From DASUPK01 sp963743575 (GTDB lineage Bacteria > Actinomycetota > Thermoleophilia > Solirubrobacterales > 70-9): a DNA stretch of 64,000 nucleotides. The DNA lies in assembly GCA_963743575.1 (NCBI GenBank), contig CAVUQC010000007.1, forward strand, positions 682,001 through 746,000. The letters run 5' to 3'. This document shows positions 24,945 through 34,775 of this stretch, piece by piece. The notes under the pieces are model-generated. The model made no database searches, had not been told where the DNA came from, and saw only the letters and a program-made list of their open reading frames with translations. The position numbers and the translations under genes are program-made. The first letter of the stretch is position 1; every line of letters begins with the position of its first letter.

Positions 24945-25541
24945 ATGAATCTCAGACGTGGTTATCTCGCGCTCCTCGCCGTGCCCGTCCTCGCCATCGG
25001 CCTGGCGGCGTGCGGCGGCAGCAGCAACTCAAGCAGCGGCTCCTCGAACGCCGCGAGCACGATTCCGGCACAGACCGCCGCTGGCGGCTCCGGCACCGTG
25101 GCGACCAAGTCGGTCAGCGGAGTAGGCACCGTGCTGGTCGATTCGAAGGGCGACACGCTCTACGCCAACAACCAGGACACCAGCTCGAAGATGGCGTGCA
25201 CCGCCGCGTGCCAGAGCATCTGGCCGCCGGCCATGGCGTCCAGCGGACAGCCGACCTCATCGGACTCCTCGGTGCAGGCGAAGCTGGGCGTCGCGAACGG
25301 GCAGCTGACGTTCAACGGCCAGCCGCTCTACACGTTCGTGCAGGACAGTCCCGGCGAGGCGACCGGCAACGGTGTCACCGACAGCTTCGGTGGAACCTCG
25401 TTCACCTGGACCGCGGCGATGAGCGGTGGCAAGGCGGCGAGCTCCTCCGGATCCGCGGCGGCGGCGCCGAGCTCCTCCACCGCGAGCAGCAGCTCCAGCT
25501 CGTCGGGCGGAATCTCCGGCGGTGGCGGTTACGGCTACTAG
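24945..25541 (+). CDS. Secreted-repeat lipoprotein (COG4315 type)
   Basis: A 198-residue lipoprotein. The signal MNLRRGYLALLAVPVLAIGL ends in the lipobox LAAC. A Ser/Gly/Asn linker follows, then two copies of the family repeat: VLVDSKGDTLYANNQD...CTAACQSIWPPA and GVANGQLTFNGQPLYTFVQDS. The tail is a low-complexity Ser/Ala/Gly stretch. Family members are exported and of uncertain function, possibly haem or redox related. A CRP-like palindrome lies upstream. It shares a four-base CTAG at its stop with the convergent hydrolase. Confidence 0.85.
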   Translation: MNLRRGYLALLAVPVLAIGLAACGGSSNSSSGSSNAASTIPAQTAAGGSGTVATKSVSGVGTVLVDSKGDTLYANNQDTSSKMACTAACQSIWPPAMASSGQPTSSDSSVQAKLGVANGQLTFNGQPLYTFVQDSPGEATGNGVTDSFGGTSFTWTAAMSGGKAASSSGSAAAAPSSSTASSSSSSSGGISGGGGYGY

Positions 25542-26080
25542 TCGCCAGCCAGCAGTTCGGCCGCGCTCGTCATCTCGGCATATTCATCGGCGAGCGCGGC
25601 CATGAACGCGGCGTGGACGGCGGCGCCCGGAACGTCCACGCCGCCGAACTCGAGATCCGGGGCGGCGCAGGCGTCGTGAACGACCGTCGGGGAGAACCCC
25701 AGGTCGGCCGCGGCGCGCACCGTCGCGTCGACGCACATCGAGCTCATCATCCCGGCGACCACGAGGCCCTCCGTCTTCTGCTCCCGGAGCTCAGCCTCGA
25801 GCGGCGTGCCGAGGAATGAGTTCGGGCTCTCCTTCTCGAGAACCGGCTCGCCGTCGGCCGGAGCCACGGCTGGGTGAATCTCGATTCCCTCTGTTCCCGG
25901 ACGCATGAACTCGGCGTCGGGCTCGTCCCAGACATGCGTCATGTGGATGACTGGATCGCCGGCCTCCCGGAACGCGGCGAGGACCGTGCTGGCCGCCTCG
26001 GGCTCGACCAGAGGGTAGGCGCCGCCCGGAAAGTAGTCGCGCTGGATGTCGATGATCAGGAGCGTGCGCGAGGGCGCCAT
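25538..26080 (-). CDS. Cysteine hydrolase, isochorismatase/nicotinamidase family
   Basis: A 180-residue cytoplasmic hydrolase. The catalytic triad can be placed: Asp in LLIIDIQRDYFPGGAYPL, Lys in VLEKESPNSFLGTPL and Cys in VVAGMMSSMCVDATVRAA. Length and order match the isochorismatase-like family, which cuts amides such as nicotinamide or releases pyruvate from isochorismate. The metal-binding residues of true nicotinamidases are not clear, so the substrate is open. The secreted-protein gene upstream on the same strand ends ten bases before this start, so they may be co-transcribed. Confidence 0.85.
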   Translation of the reverse strand: MAPSRTLLIIDIQRDYFPGGAYPLVEPEAASTVLAAFREAGDPVIHMTHVWDEPDAEFMRPGTEGIEIHPAVAPADGEPVLEKESPNSFLGTPLEAELREQKTEGLVVAGMMSSMCVDATVRAAADLGFSPTVVHDACAAPDLEFGGVDVPGAAVHAAFMAALADEYAEMTSAAELLAGD

Positions 26081-26089
26081 TCGCCGAGG

Positions 26090-27586
26090 CTACTGATGCG
26101 GCACCGGATACCGCTGACGCGGCGGATGTCGGTGCCGCCAGACGCTGGCCCGGGCCAGAAGATGGTGAAGCAGCGCCTGATGGAGCAGCGCCGCCCGGCT
26201 CGGGATGGTGCCCGGAGGCAGCATCAGGTCCGAGCTGACCGCCTGCAGATGATCGGGCGAGCCCGGCGTCGTTACCGGAATGCCACCCGGCGGAGCCGAG
26301 CTGATGCCGGCGGCGCCGATCTCCTGCGAGTCGCCCCAGCACTGCATCCCGGCCGGCGTTGAGTCATCGGAGTAGTAGGCGGTGGCACTGCCCTGGAAAG
26401 CGTCGGCGAAGCTCGAGTCCACCCGATCGTCGGCGAAGAGCGAGCCCTGCGGCCCCTGCCAGAGATGCCAGGTCGACGGGGTCACGCCCGGCAGGGAGTC
26501 CGGGTTGCCGTCGACGTGGACACCGCCCTGGTGCTGCTCGTCGTAGTAGGTCATCCCGATCGCGGCCGGGCTCAGGTCGTAGTCGGTGAACAGGCTCGGG
26601 ATCGGGTGCACTCGGAGGTCGGTCACGATGTCGTGCCGATCCGAGTAGAAGAAGTCGGTCCGCTCGGTGTAGGGACCGCTGTTGGCGCCAACGTAGGAGC
26701 GGATCGCCCGCACCGGCCCGTCCTTGTTGACCACGAACGCGCCCTCACCGGCGTTGAAGGTCGCCTCGCTGCGGCCGCAGTTGCCGGGGGCAAATGCGAA
26801 CTTGTAGCCGTCGAGGATGTCCGCACCGCTCGCACCGCCGGCGGAGATCCCGAGCTGGTCGAAGAACCAGCGGTCGCTAAATCCCGCCGTGTAGTCCTTC
26901 GTGGTGATCGTCGAGGCCTCCGGGTTCGGCCCGGCGGCCAGGTGATAGGTCGTCCGGTAGTCCCCGCTCAGGAGATGGAAGTCGTATGTGACGTAGTCGG
27001 CGGGCTGGGACGCAGGGCCCTTCTTCTGGAACAGATAGACCCAGGCCTTCGCCGAGCTGTCCGGGTCCTGCAGAAGCACTCTGGTGGCGCCCGCGCCCAC
27101 GGTGCCCCGGGGCCGCTTCGATCTCACGGGGGCACGCATGCCGGCGTCCGCCGCCATGAAGACGACCTCGTCGTTCCCGTCGATCGTGGGATCGGGATCG
27201 GGCCCGACGAACGTGTTCGGGTCGGTGTACTGGAGGACCGTCGCGCCGATCGGCGCCGTGCCGTAGACCGTTCCCTGAACTCCCGGGGCGCCACTCGGAG
27301 CACCGAAGTCGACCACGGCCCGCTCGTCCGCCTGCACCGGGAGCGCAACCCATCTGCCCCGCTTCGCGTGCCGGCCTCTGGCCGGCTTGTAGCGGTACGC
27401 GGCCAGGTTCGCCGGGGCGCTCCCGAGCAGCCGCGGCAGCTCGGCCCCGGTCATGACCACCGGGTCAGTGGCGCGGTCGAGAGCCGGCGCCGGCACCTTG
27501 CTCGTCCCCTTCTTCTTCGCTTGCGCGACGCCAACGCTGAGCAACAAGCAGGCGAGAAGGACGAGGAGTGGGGTCAGCTTGCGCAT
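26090..27586 (-). CDS. Large secreted protein of unknown function
   Basis: A 498-residue exported protein with a classic signal peptide (MRKLTPLLVLLACLLLSVGV, then AQA). The mature region has a basic start and a long beta-rich domain with aromatic- and Asp-rich stretches (DYVTYDFHLLSGDYRTTYHL; FFYSDRHDIVTDLRVHPI). It has two cysteines (GNCGRS, MQCWGD). The last 45 residues are His/Arg/Leu-rich and unlike the rest. I recognise no family. The start is divergent from the diguanylate cyclase. Confidence 0.7.
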   Translation of the reverse strand: MRKLTPLLVLLACLLLSVGVAQAKKKGTSKVPAPALDRATDPVVMTGAELPRLLGSAPANLAAYRYKPARGRHAKRGRWVALPVQADERAVVDFGAPSGAPGVQGTVYGTAPIGATVLQYTDPNTFVGPDPDPTIDGNDEVVFMAADAGMRAPVRSKRPRGTVGAGATRVLLQDPDSSAKAWVYLFQKKGPASQPADYVTYDFHLLSGDYRTTYHLAAGPNPEASTITTKDYTAGFSDRWFFDQLGISAGGASGADILDGYKFAFAPGNCGRSEATFNAGEGAFVVNKDGPVRAIRSYVGANSGPYTERTDFFYSDRHDIVTDLRVHPIPSLFTDYDLSPAAIGMTYYDEQHQGGVHVDGNPDSLPGVTPSTWHLWQGPQGSLFADDRVDSSFADAFQGSATAYYSDDSTPAGMQCWGDSQEIGAAGISSAPPGGIPVTTPGSPDHLQAVSSDLMLPPGTIPSRAALLHQALLHHLLARASVWRHRHPPRQRYPVPHQ

Positions 27587-27717
27587 GGGATCGAGGATGC
27601 AAACACAGCATCGGCACCAGAGCCTCGCGATTGATCGGCGACGGTGCGGGCGTGGACGCCTGGGCTACCAAGAAAGGGCCTTGTCCCGGGACCCGACAGA
27701 CGGGTACCTTCGGCGCC

Positions 27718-28796
<1,079 letters not shown>

Positions 28797-28800
<4 letters not shown>

Positions 28801-29621
28801 CTCGACCGGCTCCAGTGGCGGTCGAGCCCCGCCCACTGCTGCTCCGGAGGAACCGCCTGGAGCAGTGCCTCAGCGGTCTCCGGATCGGCCGCCTCGGCCA
28901 CCCGCTCGCGGATCTGATCCTCGAACTCCTCGCTCGAGAGCTCGCGCGCCAGCCGGCCCTGCTCACGCAGGCGCCTGCGGACGAGCTCGAGGTGCACCTC
29001 GGGATCGTCGACCGCACCGAAGTGGGTCAGGCCGAGGCTCTCGGGCTCCCAGTCGAGGATCCGGTCGATCGAGTCCTCCCAGAGATCAAGGTCGATATCG
29101 GGTGGTGGGGTGGGCGGCATGATGAAGTCGCTCGGCGGGATGCGCACCGCCGCGGTGTCGCCGACGAAGGCACGCCCGCTCGGCGAATGGAAGTAGCTGA
29201 CGTGGTGGGAGGCATGCCCGGGCGTGTAGGAGACCTTGAAGCCGAGGACCTCCTCGCCGCCGCTCAGCGGATTCAGGTTCCCCTCGGGCACGGGGGCGAC
29301 CTCACCCCACAGCCTCTCCATCTCATCGCCATAGAGCCGCTCGGCGCTCGCCAGCAGCTTCGACGGATCGGCCAGGTGCCGGGCGCCGCGCTCGTGCACG
29401 TACACGGCGAGGTCCGGCCACCGCCTCACCAGGTTGCCCGCCGCCCCGGCGTGGTCGAGGTGGATATGGGTGAGCAGCATCGCCCGTGGCTGCTCGCCGC
29501 CGAGCGCCTCGATCAGCGTCTCGATGGAGCTCGTCGGCCCGGGATCGATCAGCACCCCGTCCAGCTCCCAGCAGCCGATCACCCGCTCGCGGCCGAGGTG
29601 GCGGACGTCGATCAGGTTCAT
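28797..29621 (-). CDS. Metallo-beta-lactamase-fold hydrolase
   Basis: A 274-residue hydrolase. The metal-binding motif is THIHLDHAG (about residues 51-59). A further His is in YTPGHASHHVSYF, the bridging Asp is in VGDTAAV, and the last His is in LTHFGAV, so a two-metal site is complete. The C-terminal about 60 residues are helical and acidic. Its start overlaps the amine oxidase stop by four bases, so it is the last gene of a four-gene operon (32775 down to 28797). Substrate unknown; the operon suggests a product of amine metabolism. Confidence 0.85.
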
Positions 29622-31024
29622 CCGGGGACGACGCGCGAGGCCTGCGCGGCGCGCGAACCGGCGGAGGTGGCCAGCGCAGCCCCCTCCGTGCGCAGCACCT
29701 CGGCGGCCGCTCGCTTCCCGGATTGCACGGCGCCGTCGAAGTAGCCCATCCAGCGGGTGGCCGTCTCGGTGCCGGCCCAGTGGATCCGGTCGATCGGATC
29801 GCGGAGCGAGGTGCCGAAGGACGTCCAGGCGTTGGGCCCGAGCACGCCCGCGTAACAGCCGCGCGAATAGGGCTCGGCGCTCCAGTCCTTCTCGACGTAG
29901 CCGCTCGGCCTGGCGGCCTTCGGCCCGAAGACCCTGGCGAGGACTCCGGTGACCGCATCGCGCCGTTCCGCTTCGCTGACCCTGACAAGCTGGCGGGCTT
30001 CCCGTCCCTCGAGGAAGCCGAGCAAGACCCCGGGCGAGCCGTTCGGCGGGGTGTTGTCGAAGATCACCTGTGTCGGGCCCGGGACGCTGAGCGCAGAGCC
30101 CGAGAGCCCGTCCTCACGCCAGAACGGCTCGTCGTAGATGGACATCGTCTTGATCACCGAGCCCATCGGCATCCGCTGGGTCAGCTGGTCGCGCGGCGCC
30201 GGGAGCGGCGGGTCGTACTCGATCCGGCCGGCGAGAGCGGGCGGCACCGCAACGATCACGCGACGCGCACGCAGCCCCTCGACGATGACTCCATCATCCT
30301 CCGTGCGAATCGTCCGCACGGGTGCCGAGAGACGAATGCGATCCTCGAGCTGCTCCTCCATCCGCAGCGAGATCAGCTGCGAGCCGCCGACGATCCGGTC
30401 CTGCTGGGCGCCGCCGTCGGTGTCGAGGAGATCGTCCCACCCACCAGCGGAGGCGGCATAGAAGAGCACATGAAGCAGCGAGACATCGGCCGGATCGGCG
30501 GCGAAGACGGCCCGGCACGCCATCGAGATCGCCTCGCGGGCAAGGCCGGTGCGGGCGGCACGGCGGATCCAGGTCTCGAAAGTCTGACCGTCGAGCTCCG
30601 TCGCGTTCGGCGCATCCCAGGGCGCCTCGGCCGAGACGTTCTTCATCAGCCGCTTCAGCCGCAGGTCCGCCTGGCCGTAGTCGGCCATCACGAGGGGGCC
30701 GAGCATCGGGATCGTGCCGCTGTAGCGCTTCACCTTCCCGAGCTTCGCCTCAAAGAGGTTCTTGCCCTCGGTGTAGGTCGGATAGGTCTCCAGCCCGAGG
30801 TCCTCCACAAGCCCCATCACCTCGAGCTGAGTCGGGCCGACCCATTGCCCCCCGAGCTCGACGACGTCCTCCGGGCGCTCGCCGACGGAATGGTTCAGGG
30901 TGCGGCCGCCGACCCGATCGCGTGCCTCCAGCACCTGGACGTCGAGCCCCGCACCGGTGAGCTCGCGCGCGGCCGTCAGGCCGGCGAGCCCCGCTCCGAC
31001 AACCGCCACGTCGCAGTCATGCAT
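29618..31024 (-). CDS. Flavin-containing monoamine/putrescine oxidase family protein
   Basis: A 468-residue FAD enzyme. The dinucleotide motif VAVVGAGLAGLTAARELTGAG and EARDRVGGRT stand at the N-terminus. VELGGQWVGPTQ and the C-terminal FAD contact region WAGTETATRWMGYFDGAVQSG fit flavin amine oxidases such as putrescine oxidase. These oxidise an amine to an aldehyde with release of ammonia and peroxide. A class III aminotransferase upstream (19 bases away) fits an amine catabolic operon. No signal peptide, so cytoplasmic. Confidence 0.9.
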   Translation of the reverse strand: MHDCDVAVVGAGLAGLTAARELTGAGLDVQVLEARDRVGGRTLNHSVGERPEDVVELGGQWVGPTQLEVMGLVEDLGLETYPTYTEGKNLFEAKLGKVKRYSGTIPMLGPLVMADYGQADLRLKRLMKNVSAEAPWDAPNATELDGQTFETWIRRAARTGLAREAISMACRAVFAADPADVSLLHVLFYAASAGGWDDLLDTDGGAQQDRIVGGSQLISLRMEEQLEDRIRLSAPVRTIRTEDDGVIVEGLRARRVIVAVPPALAGRIEYDPPLPAPRDQLTQRMPMGSVIKTMSIYDEPFWREDGLSGSALSVPGPTQVIFDNTPPNGSPGVLLGFLEGREARQLVRVSEAERRDAVTGVLARVFGPKAARPSGYVEKDWSAEPYSRGCYAGVLGPNAWTSFGTSLRDPIDRIHWAGTETATRWMGYFDGAVQSGKRAAAEVLRTEGAALATSAGSRAAQASRVVPG

Positions 31025-31042
31025 CGCCGGGAGTATCCCGCC

Positions 31043-32392
31043 TCAGCTCGCTGCGAGCTGCCCGCAGGCTTCGCCAAATGCCTCGGTGTGGCGGTCGACG
31101 TCCGCCGGCTCGGTGGCCGGCGACATCAGGGCCATGTTGTGGAACGGCGTGATCAGGACACCCCGGTTCAGCAGGAAGAGATGGAGGTACTCGTCGAGCT
31201 CCGCATCACCGCCGGCGGCCGCCTGCCCGCCGTTCGACGGGGGCTCCGGGAGGAAGCCGTATTCGGCGCGAGCCCCGAGCTGGACGATGTGCCAGGGCAG
31301 CTCGTGCTCGTGGATCACGCCCTGGACTCCCTCGGTGAAGCGCCCCGCCAGCTCGATCATGCGATCGAATGCCTCGGCCGTCAGGACCCGGTCGAGGGTG
31401 GCGCGGATCGCGGCCGTCGACAGGGCGTTGCCGGCCAGGGTCCCGCCCACGCCGCCGGTGTCCTCGTAGTCGGCGTCCACCTCGCCCTCGACCCGCGCCG
31501 CGACCTCGGCACTCATCCCGAATGCTCCGGCCGGCACGCCGCCGGCGATCGCCTTGCCGATGGTGAGCAGGTCAGGGTCCAGGCCATATGCCGCGGTGTA
31601 GCCGCCGGGACCGGCGCTGAAGGTGTGCGTCTCGTCGATCAGCAGCAGCGTCCCGGTCGCCCGGGTGAGCTCGCGGAGCGCGTCGTGGAATCCGGGCTCG
31701 GGCAGGACGATCCCGATGTTCGTGAGCGCCGGCTCGGTCATCACACAGGCGATCTCCTCTTCGCGCAGGACGCGCTCGAGGGCATCGGCGTCGTTGAACT
31801 CGACCACGGCCGTGGTCTCCGTGGGATCAACGGGAGGGCCGACGTTGCCGTCCCTCGAGACGGGGTTCCCGTCGGCCCCGACGACGACGAAGCTCTCGTC
31901 GACGGTGCCGTGGTAGCAGTAGCTGAACACGAGGATCCGGCTACGGCCCGTGATCTGACGCGCCAGCCGGATCGCGAAACGGTTGGCGTCGGTCGCCGAC
32001 AGGGTGAGCTGCCACGCGGGCAGCCCGAAGCGCCGGGCGAGCTCGCCGGCGGCCCAGATCGAGTCCTCGGTCGGGAGCATCAGCGTGGCGCCCTTCGCGT
32101 AACGCTCGGCGACGGCCTCGGCCGTGGCCTTGGGAGCGTGCCCGGCCATTGCTCCGGTGTCGCCGAGGCAGAGGTCGACGTACTCGACCCCGTCTGCGTC
32201 GGTGATCCGCGCCCCCTCGGCCTCGACGGCGAAGATCGGATGACCGCCCGGCCAGCGCGACATCCAGCTCATCGGGACGCCGCCGACCAGGTTCCGCCTC
32301 GCCTCCTCGTAGAGGGCGCGGGACTTCGGATGCTCAGCGTGGAAGCGCTCACGCTCGGCGGCGATCAGGGACTTGAGCCGGTCGCGGTCCAT
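31043..32392 (-). CDS. Class III PLP-dependent aminotransferase
   Basis: 449 residues from the ATG at 32392. The PLP lysine is in LLTIGKAIAGGVPAGAFGMS, with LLLIDETHTFSAGPGG (Asp that contacts the pyridine N) and SATDANRFAIRLARQITGR. It resembles the glutamate-1-semialdehyde aminotransferase/beta-amino-acid aminotransferase branch. The ATG overlaps the stop of the membrane-protein gene by one base. Next to an amine oxidase it probably acts in amine or amino-acid degradation rather than haem synthesis; that is inference from context. Confidence 0.88.
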   Translation of the reverse strand: MDRDRLKSLIAAERERFHAEHPKSRALYEEARRNLVGGVPMSWMSRWPGGHPIFAVEAEGARITDADGVEYVDLCLGDTGAMAGHAPKATAEAVAERYAKGATLMLPTEDSIWAAGELARRFGLPAWQLTLSATDANRFAIRLARQITGRSRILVFSYCYHGTVDESFVVVGADGNPVSRDGNVGPPVDPTETTAVVEFNDADALERVLREEEIACVMTEPALTNIGIVLPEPGFHDALRELTRATGTLLLIDETHTFSAGPGGYTAAYGLDPDLLTIGKAIAGGVPAGAFGMSAEVAARVEGEVDADYEDTGGVGGTLAGNALSTAAIRATLDRVLTAEAFDRMIELAGRFTEGVQGVIHEHELPWHIVQLGARAEYGFLPEPPSNGGQAAAGGDAELDEYLHLFLLNRGVLITPFHNMALMSPATEPADVDRHTEAFGEACGQLAAS

Positions 32393-32775
32393 CAGGTCGC
32401 CAACCGTATGGCCTCCCAGACGATCGCGAGGGTGACGAGGAAGATCGCCGCCTGCAGCAGGTGAGCTCGCGAGAAGCGCAGGTGCAGGCCGACCAACACG
32501 AGCACCACGGCTACGAGCGTGAGCTTCACGTGCAGCGTGCCGTCGCTCCACAGGTCCAGATGGCTCGCCATGGCGGTGCCTGTCGCGATCAGCACTCCGA
32601 GCGCAATCAGGGAGCCCCAGCCGAAACGTCGCGCGACGGCGCGGAGCTGCTCGCGGTTCTCATCTCCGCGGAGGGCTGGCACCACCGCGGCCGCGAGCAG
32701 AAGCTGGCCGCCGAGGAAGAACGCCATCGCGACCAGGTGCAGGAACAGGACGGCGCGCCAGAGAGTCGAATCCAT
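32392..32775 (-). CDS. Four-helix membrane protein, CopD-like
   Basis: A 127-residue protein with four hydrophobic segments (residues about 6-30, 50-70, 81-98, 105-124). Two His lie in or near them (LHLVAMAFF, SHLDLW). Layout and the LHLVAMAFFLGGQLLL opening resemble CopD/DUF2269-like membrane proteins, which may bind haem or copper. It is the first gene of the amine operon and its start lies next to the palindrome at 32791-32808, so it may share control with the divergent MFS-MerR pair. Confidence 0.65.
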   Translation of the reverse strand: MDSTLWRAVLFLHLVAMAFFLGGQLLLAAAVVPALRGDENREQLRAVARRFGWGSLIALGVLIATGTAMASHLDLWSDGTLHVKLTLVAVVLVLVGLHLRFSRAHLLQAAIFLVTLAIVWEAIRLAT

Positions 32776-32790
32776 GGCGCTAATATTAAT

Positions 32791-32808
32791 CCTTACGTGA
32801 ACGTAAAG
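32791..32808. promoter_or_regulatory. MerR-type (LiuR-like) operator over the MFS start
   Basis: CCTTACGT-GA-ACGTAAAG is an inverted repeat with seven of eight base pairs matching. TTTACGT/ACGTAAA is the known core of LiuR/SoxR-like MerR regulators. It covers the GTG start of the MFS gene (32797), and a TAATAT lies just upstream at 32781-32786. The MerR gene is the second gene of that operon, so autoregulation and control of the divergent operon are likely. Confidence 0.65.
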
Positions 32809-34314
32809 ATTGACGGCAACGGACGACGAGGCAGATTCCGGCCCGGCGTCTCAGCCGAGCACCCGAACTACAAGTGGTGGGCCCTCAGCTGCACGAGCCT
32901 CGGAATGCTGCTGGCGACGATCAACTCCGGCACGCTGATCATCGCCCTGCCGGACCTCGAGCGCTCCCTCGGGACCAGCCTGCTCACGCTCGTCTGGGTG
33001 ATCCTCGCCTACATGATCTCCTCGACCGTCCTGGTGCTGACAGCGGGCCGTCTCTCGGACCTCTTCGGCCGCAAGAAGGCCTACGTCGGGGGCTTCATCC
33101 TCTTCACGCTGGCGTCGCTCGGCGCCGGGTTCGCGAACAACGGCACCGAGCTGATCCTCTGGCGGATCTTCCAGGGTGTCGGTGCCGCATTCCTCTTCGC
33201 CAACGCCGCCGCCCTAGTCACCGACGCGTTCCCGCGCGAACAGCTCGGGGTCGCGATGGGCACCAACACCATGGTCGCCGCGATCGGGCTGGTGATCGGC
33301 CCGGTGCTCGGCGGCGCTCTGGTCTCGATCGGCTGGCAATGGGTCTTCTGGTTCAACATCCCGCTCGGACTCGCCGGCGCGGTCTGGGGAGGGCTGATCC
33401 TCCACGAGCTTGCGAAGCCGGATTCCGAGAGGGGCCTCGACCTGCTCGGCACCGGCGTCTTCCTGGTCGGCCTGACCGGGCTCGTCTACGGCGTGTCAAA
33501 GGGAGGCATCTCGGGGTGGGGCGAGCCGATCGTGATCGTCTCCCTGGCCGTGGCCGTGGTGCTGCTGCCGCTCTTCGTCCTGATCGAGCAGCGGGCGAGG
33601 GCTCCGATGCTCGACCTGACCATCTTCCAGAACCGGATGTTCGCCGCGGCGACCGGAGCCGCGTTCATCAACGGCCTTTCCCGCTTCGCCCTGCTCTTCA
33701 TCTTCGTCTTCTACTTCCAGGGCGTTCAGGGCGACGATCCGATCACCGCCGGGATCAAGCTCTCGCCGATGGCGATCGGGATGCTGATCGCGTCCCCCCT
33801 CGCCGGCATCTGGGCCGACCGGCGCGGCTCGCGGGCACTGGCGGCGCTCGGCATGCTCGTCTCCGCGGTGGCACTGGCGGCGATGACGACGCTGGAGGCC
33901 GACACCGCCTACTGGGAGACCGCTCTGTGGCTCGGGCTCGTCGGAATCGGCTCCGGGATGTTCAACTCCCCGAACACCGCGGCCATGATGGGAACGGTCC
34001 CACCGCATCGCCGCGGGATCGCAGCCGGCGCCCGGATGATGCTGCAGAACACCGGCGCCGTCCTCTCCATCGCCTTCGTGATCGCCGTGGTGACCTCCGG
34101 CGTGCCGAAGGAGGTCCTCTTCAAGATCTTCTCCGGGCTCGCGTCCGGCCTGCCGACCGTCCAGCTCGAGGCCTTCATCCAGAACATGCACACGGCTCTC
34201 TGGGTCCTGGCGGCCACCTCGCTGATCGGCGCCGGTGTCTCGCTGCTGCGCCCGCGCCACGTGAAGCACCATGTCGCCGATCCCCTCCCGGCCAGCGATC
34301 GGATCGCGGCATGA
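32797..34314 (+). CDS. MFS drug exporter, EmrB/QacA (14-TM) type
   Basis: 505 residues from the GTG at 32797, inside the operator palindrome. Fourteen hydrophobic segments are seen; the first has LGMLLATINSGTLIIALPDL, the motif A loop is GRLSDLFGRKKAY and the fifth segment region is GPVLGGALVSIGWQWVFWFN. The frame is open back to 32461, but that region is the coding strand of the divergent gene. With a TAATAT at 32781 the transcript may be nearly leaderless. The MerR gene overlaps its stop (ATGA), so exporter and regulator form a self-controlled pair, as in many drug-resistance loci. Substrate unknown. Confidence 0.9.
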   Translation: MNVKIDGNGRRGRFRPGVSAEHPNYKWWALSCTSLGMLLATINSGTLIIALPDLERSLGTSLLTLVWVILAYMISSTVLVLTAGRLSDLFGRKKAYVGGFILFTLASLGAGFANNGTELILWRIFQGVGAAFLFANAAALVTDAFPREQLGVAMGTNTMVAAIGLVIGPVLGGALVSIGWQWVFWFNIPLGLAGAVWGGLILHELAKPDSERGLDLLGTGVFLVGLTGLVYGVSKGGISGWGEPIVIVSLAVAVVLLPLFVLIEQRARAPMLDLTIFQNRMFAAATGAAFINGLSRFALLFIFVFYFQGVQGDDPITAGIKLSPMAIGMLIASPLAGIWADRRGSRALAALGMLVSAVALAAMTTLEADTAYWETALWLGLVGIGSGMFNSPNTAAMMGTVPPHRRGIAAGARMMLQNTGAVLSIAFVIAVVTSGVPKEVLFKIFSGLASGLPTVQLEAFIQNMHTALWVLAATSLIGAGVSLLRPRHVKHHVADPLPASDRIAA

Positions 34315-34775
34315 GCGAGAGGCGCCTCCGGATCGGCAACATGGCGAAGCTGACCGGCACCACGCCGAGGACGATTCGCTACTACGAGGAGATTGGGCTG
34401 CTCCCCTCTGAGCAGGCGCGGGAACCCGGCGCGCACCGGACCTTCGGCGAGGAGGATCTCGAGCGCCTCCAGGAGCTGCTCCGCCTCCGCGAGCTCCTCG
34501 GCGTCTCGCTCGAGGAGCTCGGCGAGCTGGCGGCGGCCGAGACCGCACGCGCCGCGCTGCGGCGTGAGTGGCATGAGGGCATCGAGGACCCTGTCCGCCA
34601 GCGCGAGGTGCTCGAGCAGTCGCTCGGCCACATCGAGAGCCAGCTGGAGCTCGTCCGGCATCGCCGCGACGAGATCGATGCGCTCCGCCGGGAGCTGGAG
34701 ACGAAGCGGCGCCGCGTCCGCGACAGGTTGCGCGCGCTCGCCCGCAAGCGCGGCGGCCGCGCTACGGCAGGCTGA
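34311..34775 (+). CDS. MerR-family transcriptional regulator
   Basis: A 154-residue regulator. The winged-helix domain opens with LRIGNMAKLTGTTPRTIRYYEEIGLLPS and continues with the wing (HRTFGEEDLERLQELL). A long coiled-coil dimerisation helix follows (about 95-145) with Arg/Glu repeats. No cysteine is present, so it does not sense metal or an iron-sulphur cluster like SoxR; a small organic ligand is more likely. It overlaps the MFS stop by four bases and the convergent PhzF gene by 14. Its probable operator is 32791-32808. Confidence 0.9.
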   Translation: MSERRLRIGNMAKLTGTTPRTIRYYEEIGLLPSEQAREPGAHRTFGEEDLERLQELLRLRELLGVSLEELGELAAAETARAALRREWHEGIEDPVRQREVLEQSLGHIESQLELVRHRRDEIDALRRELETKRRRVRDRLRALARKRGGRATAG

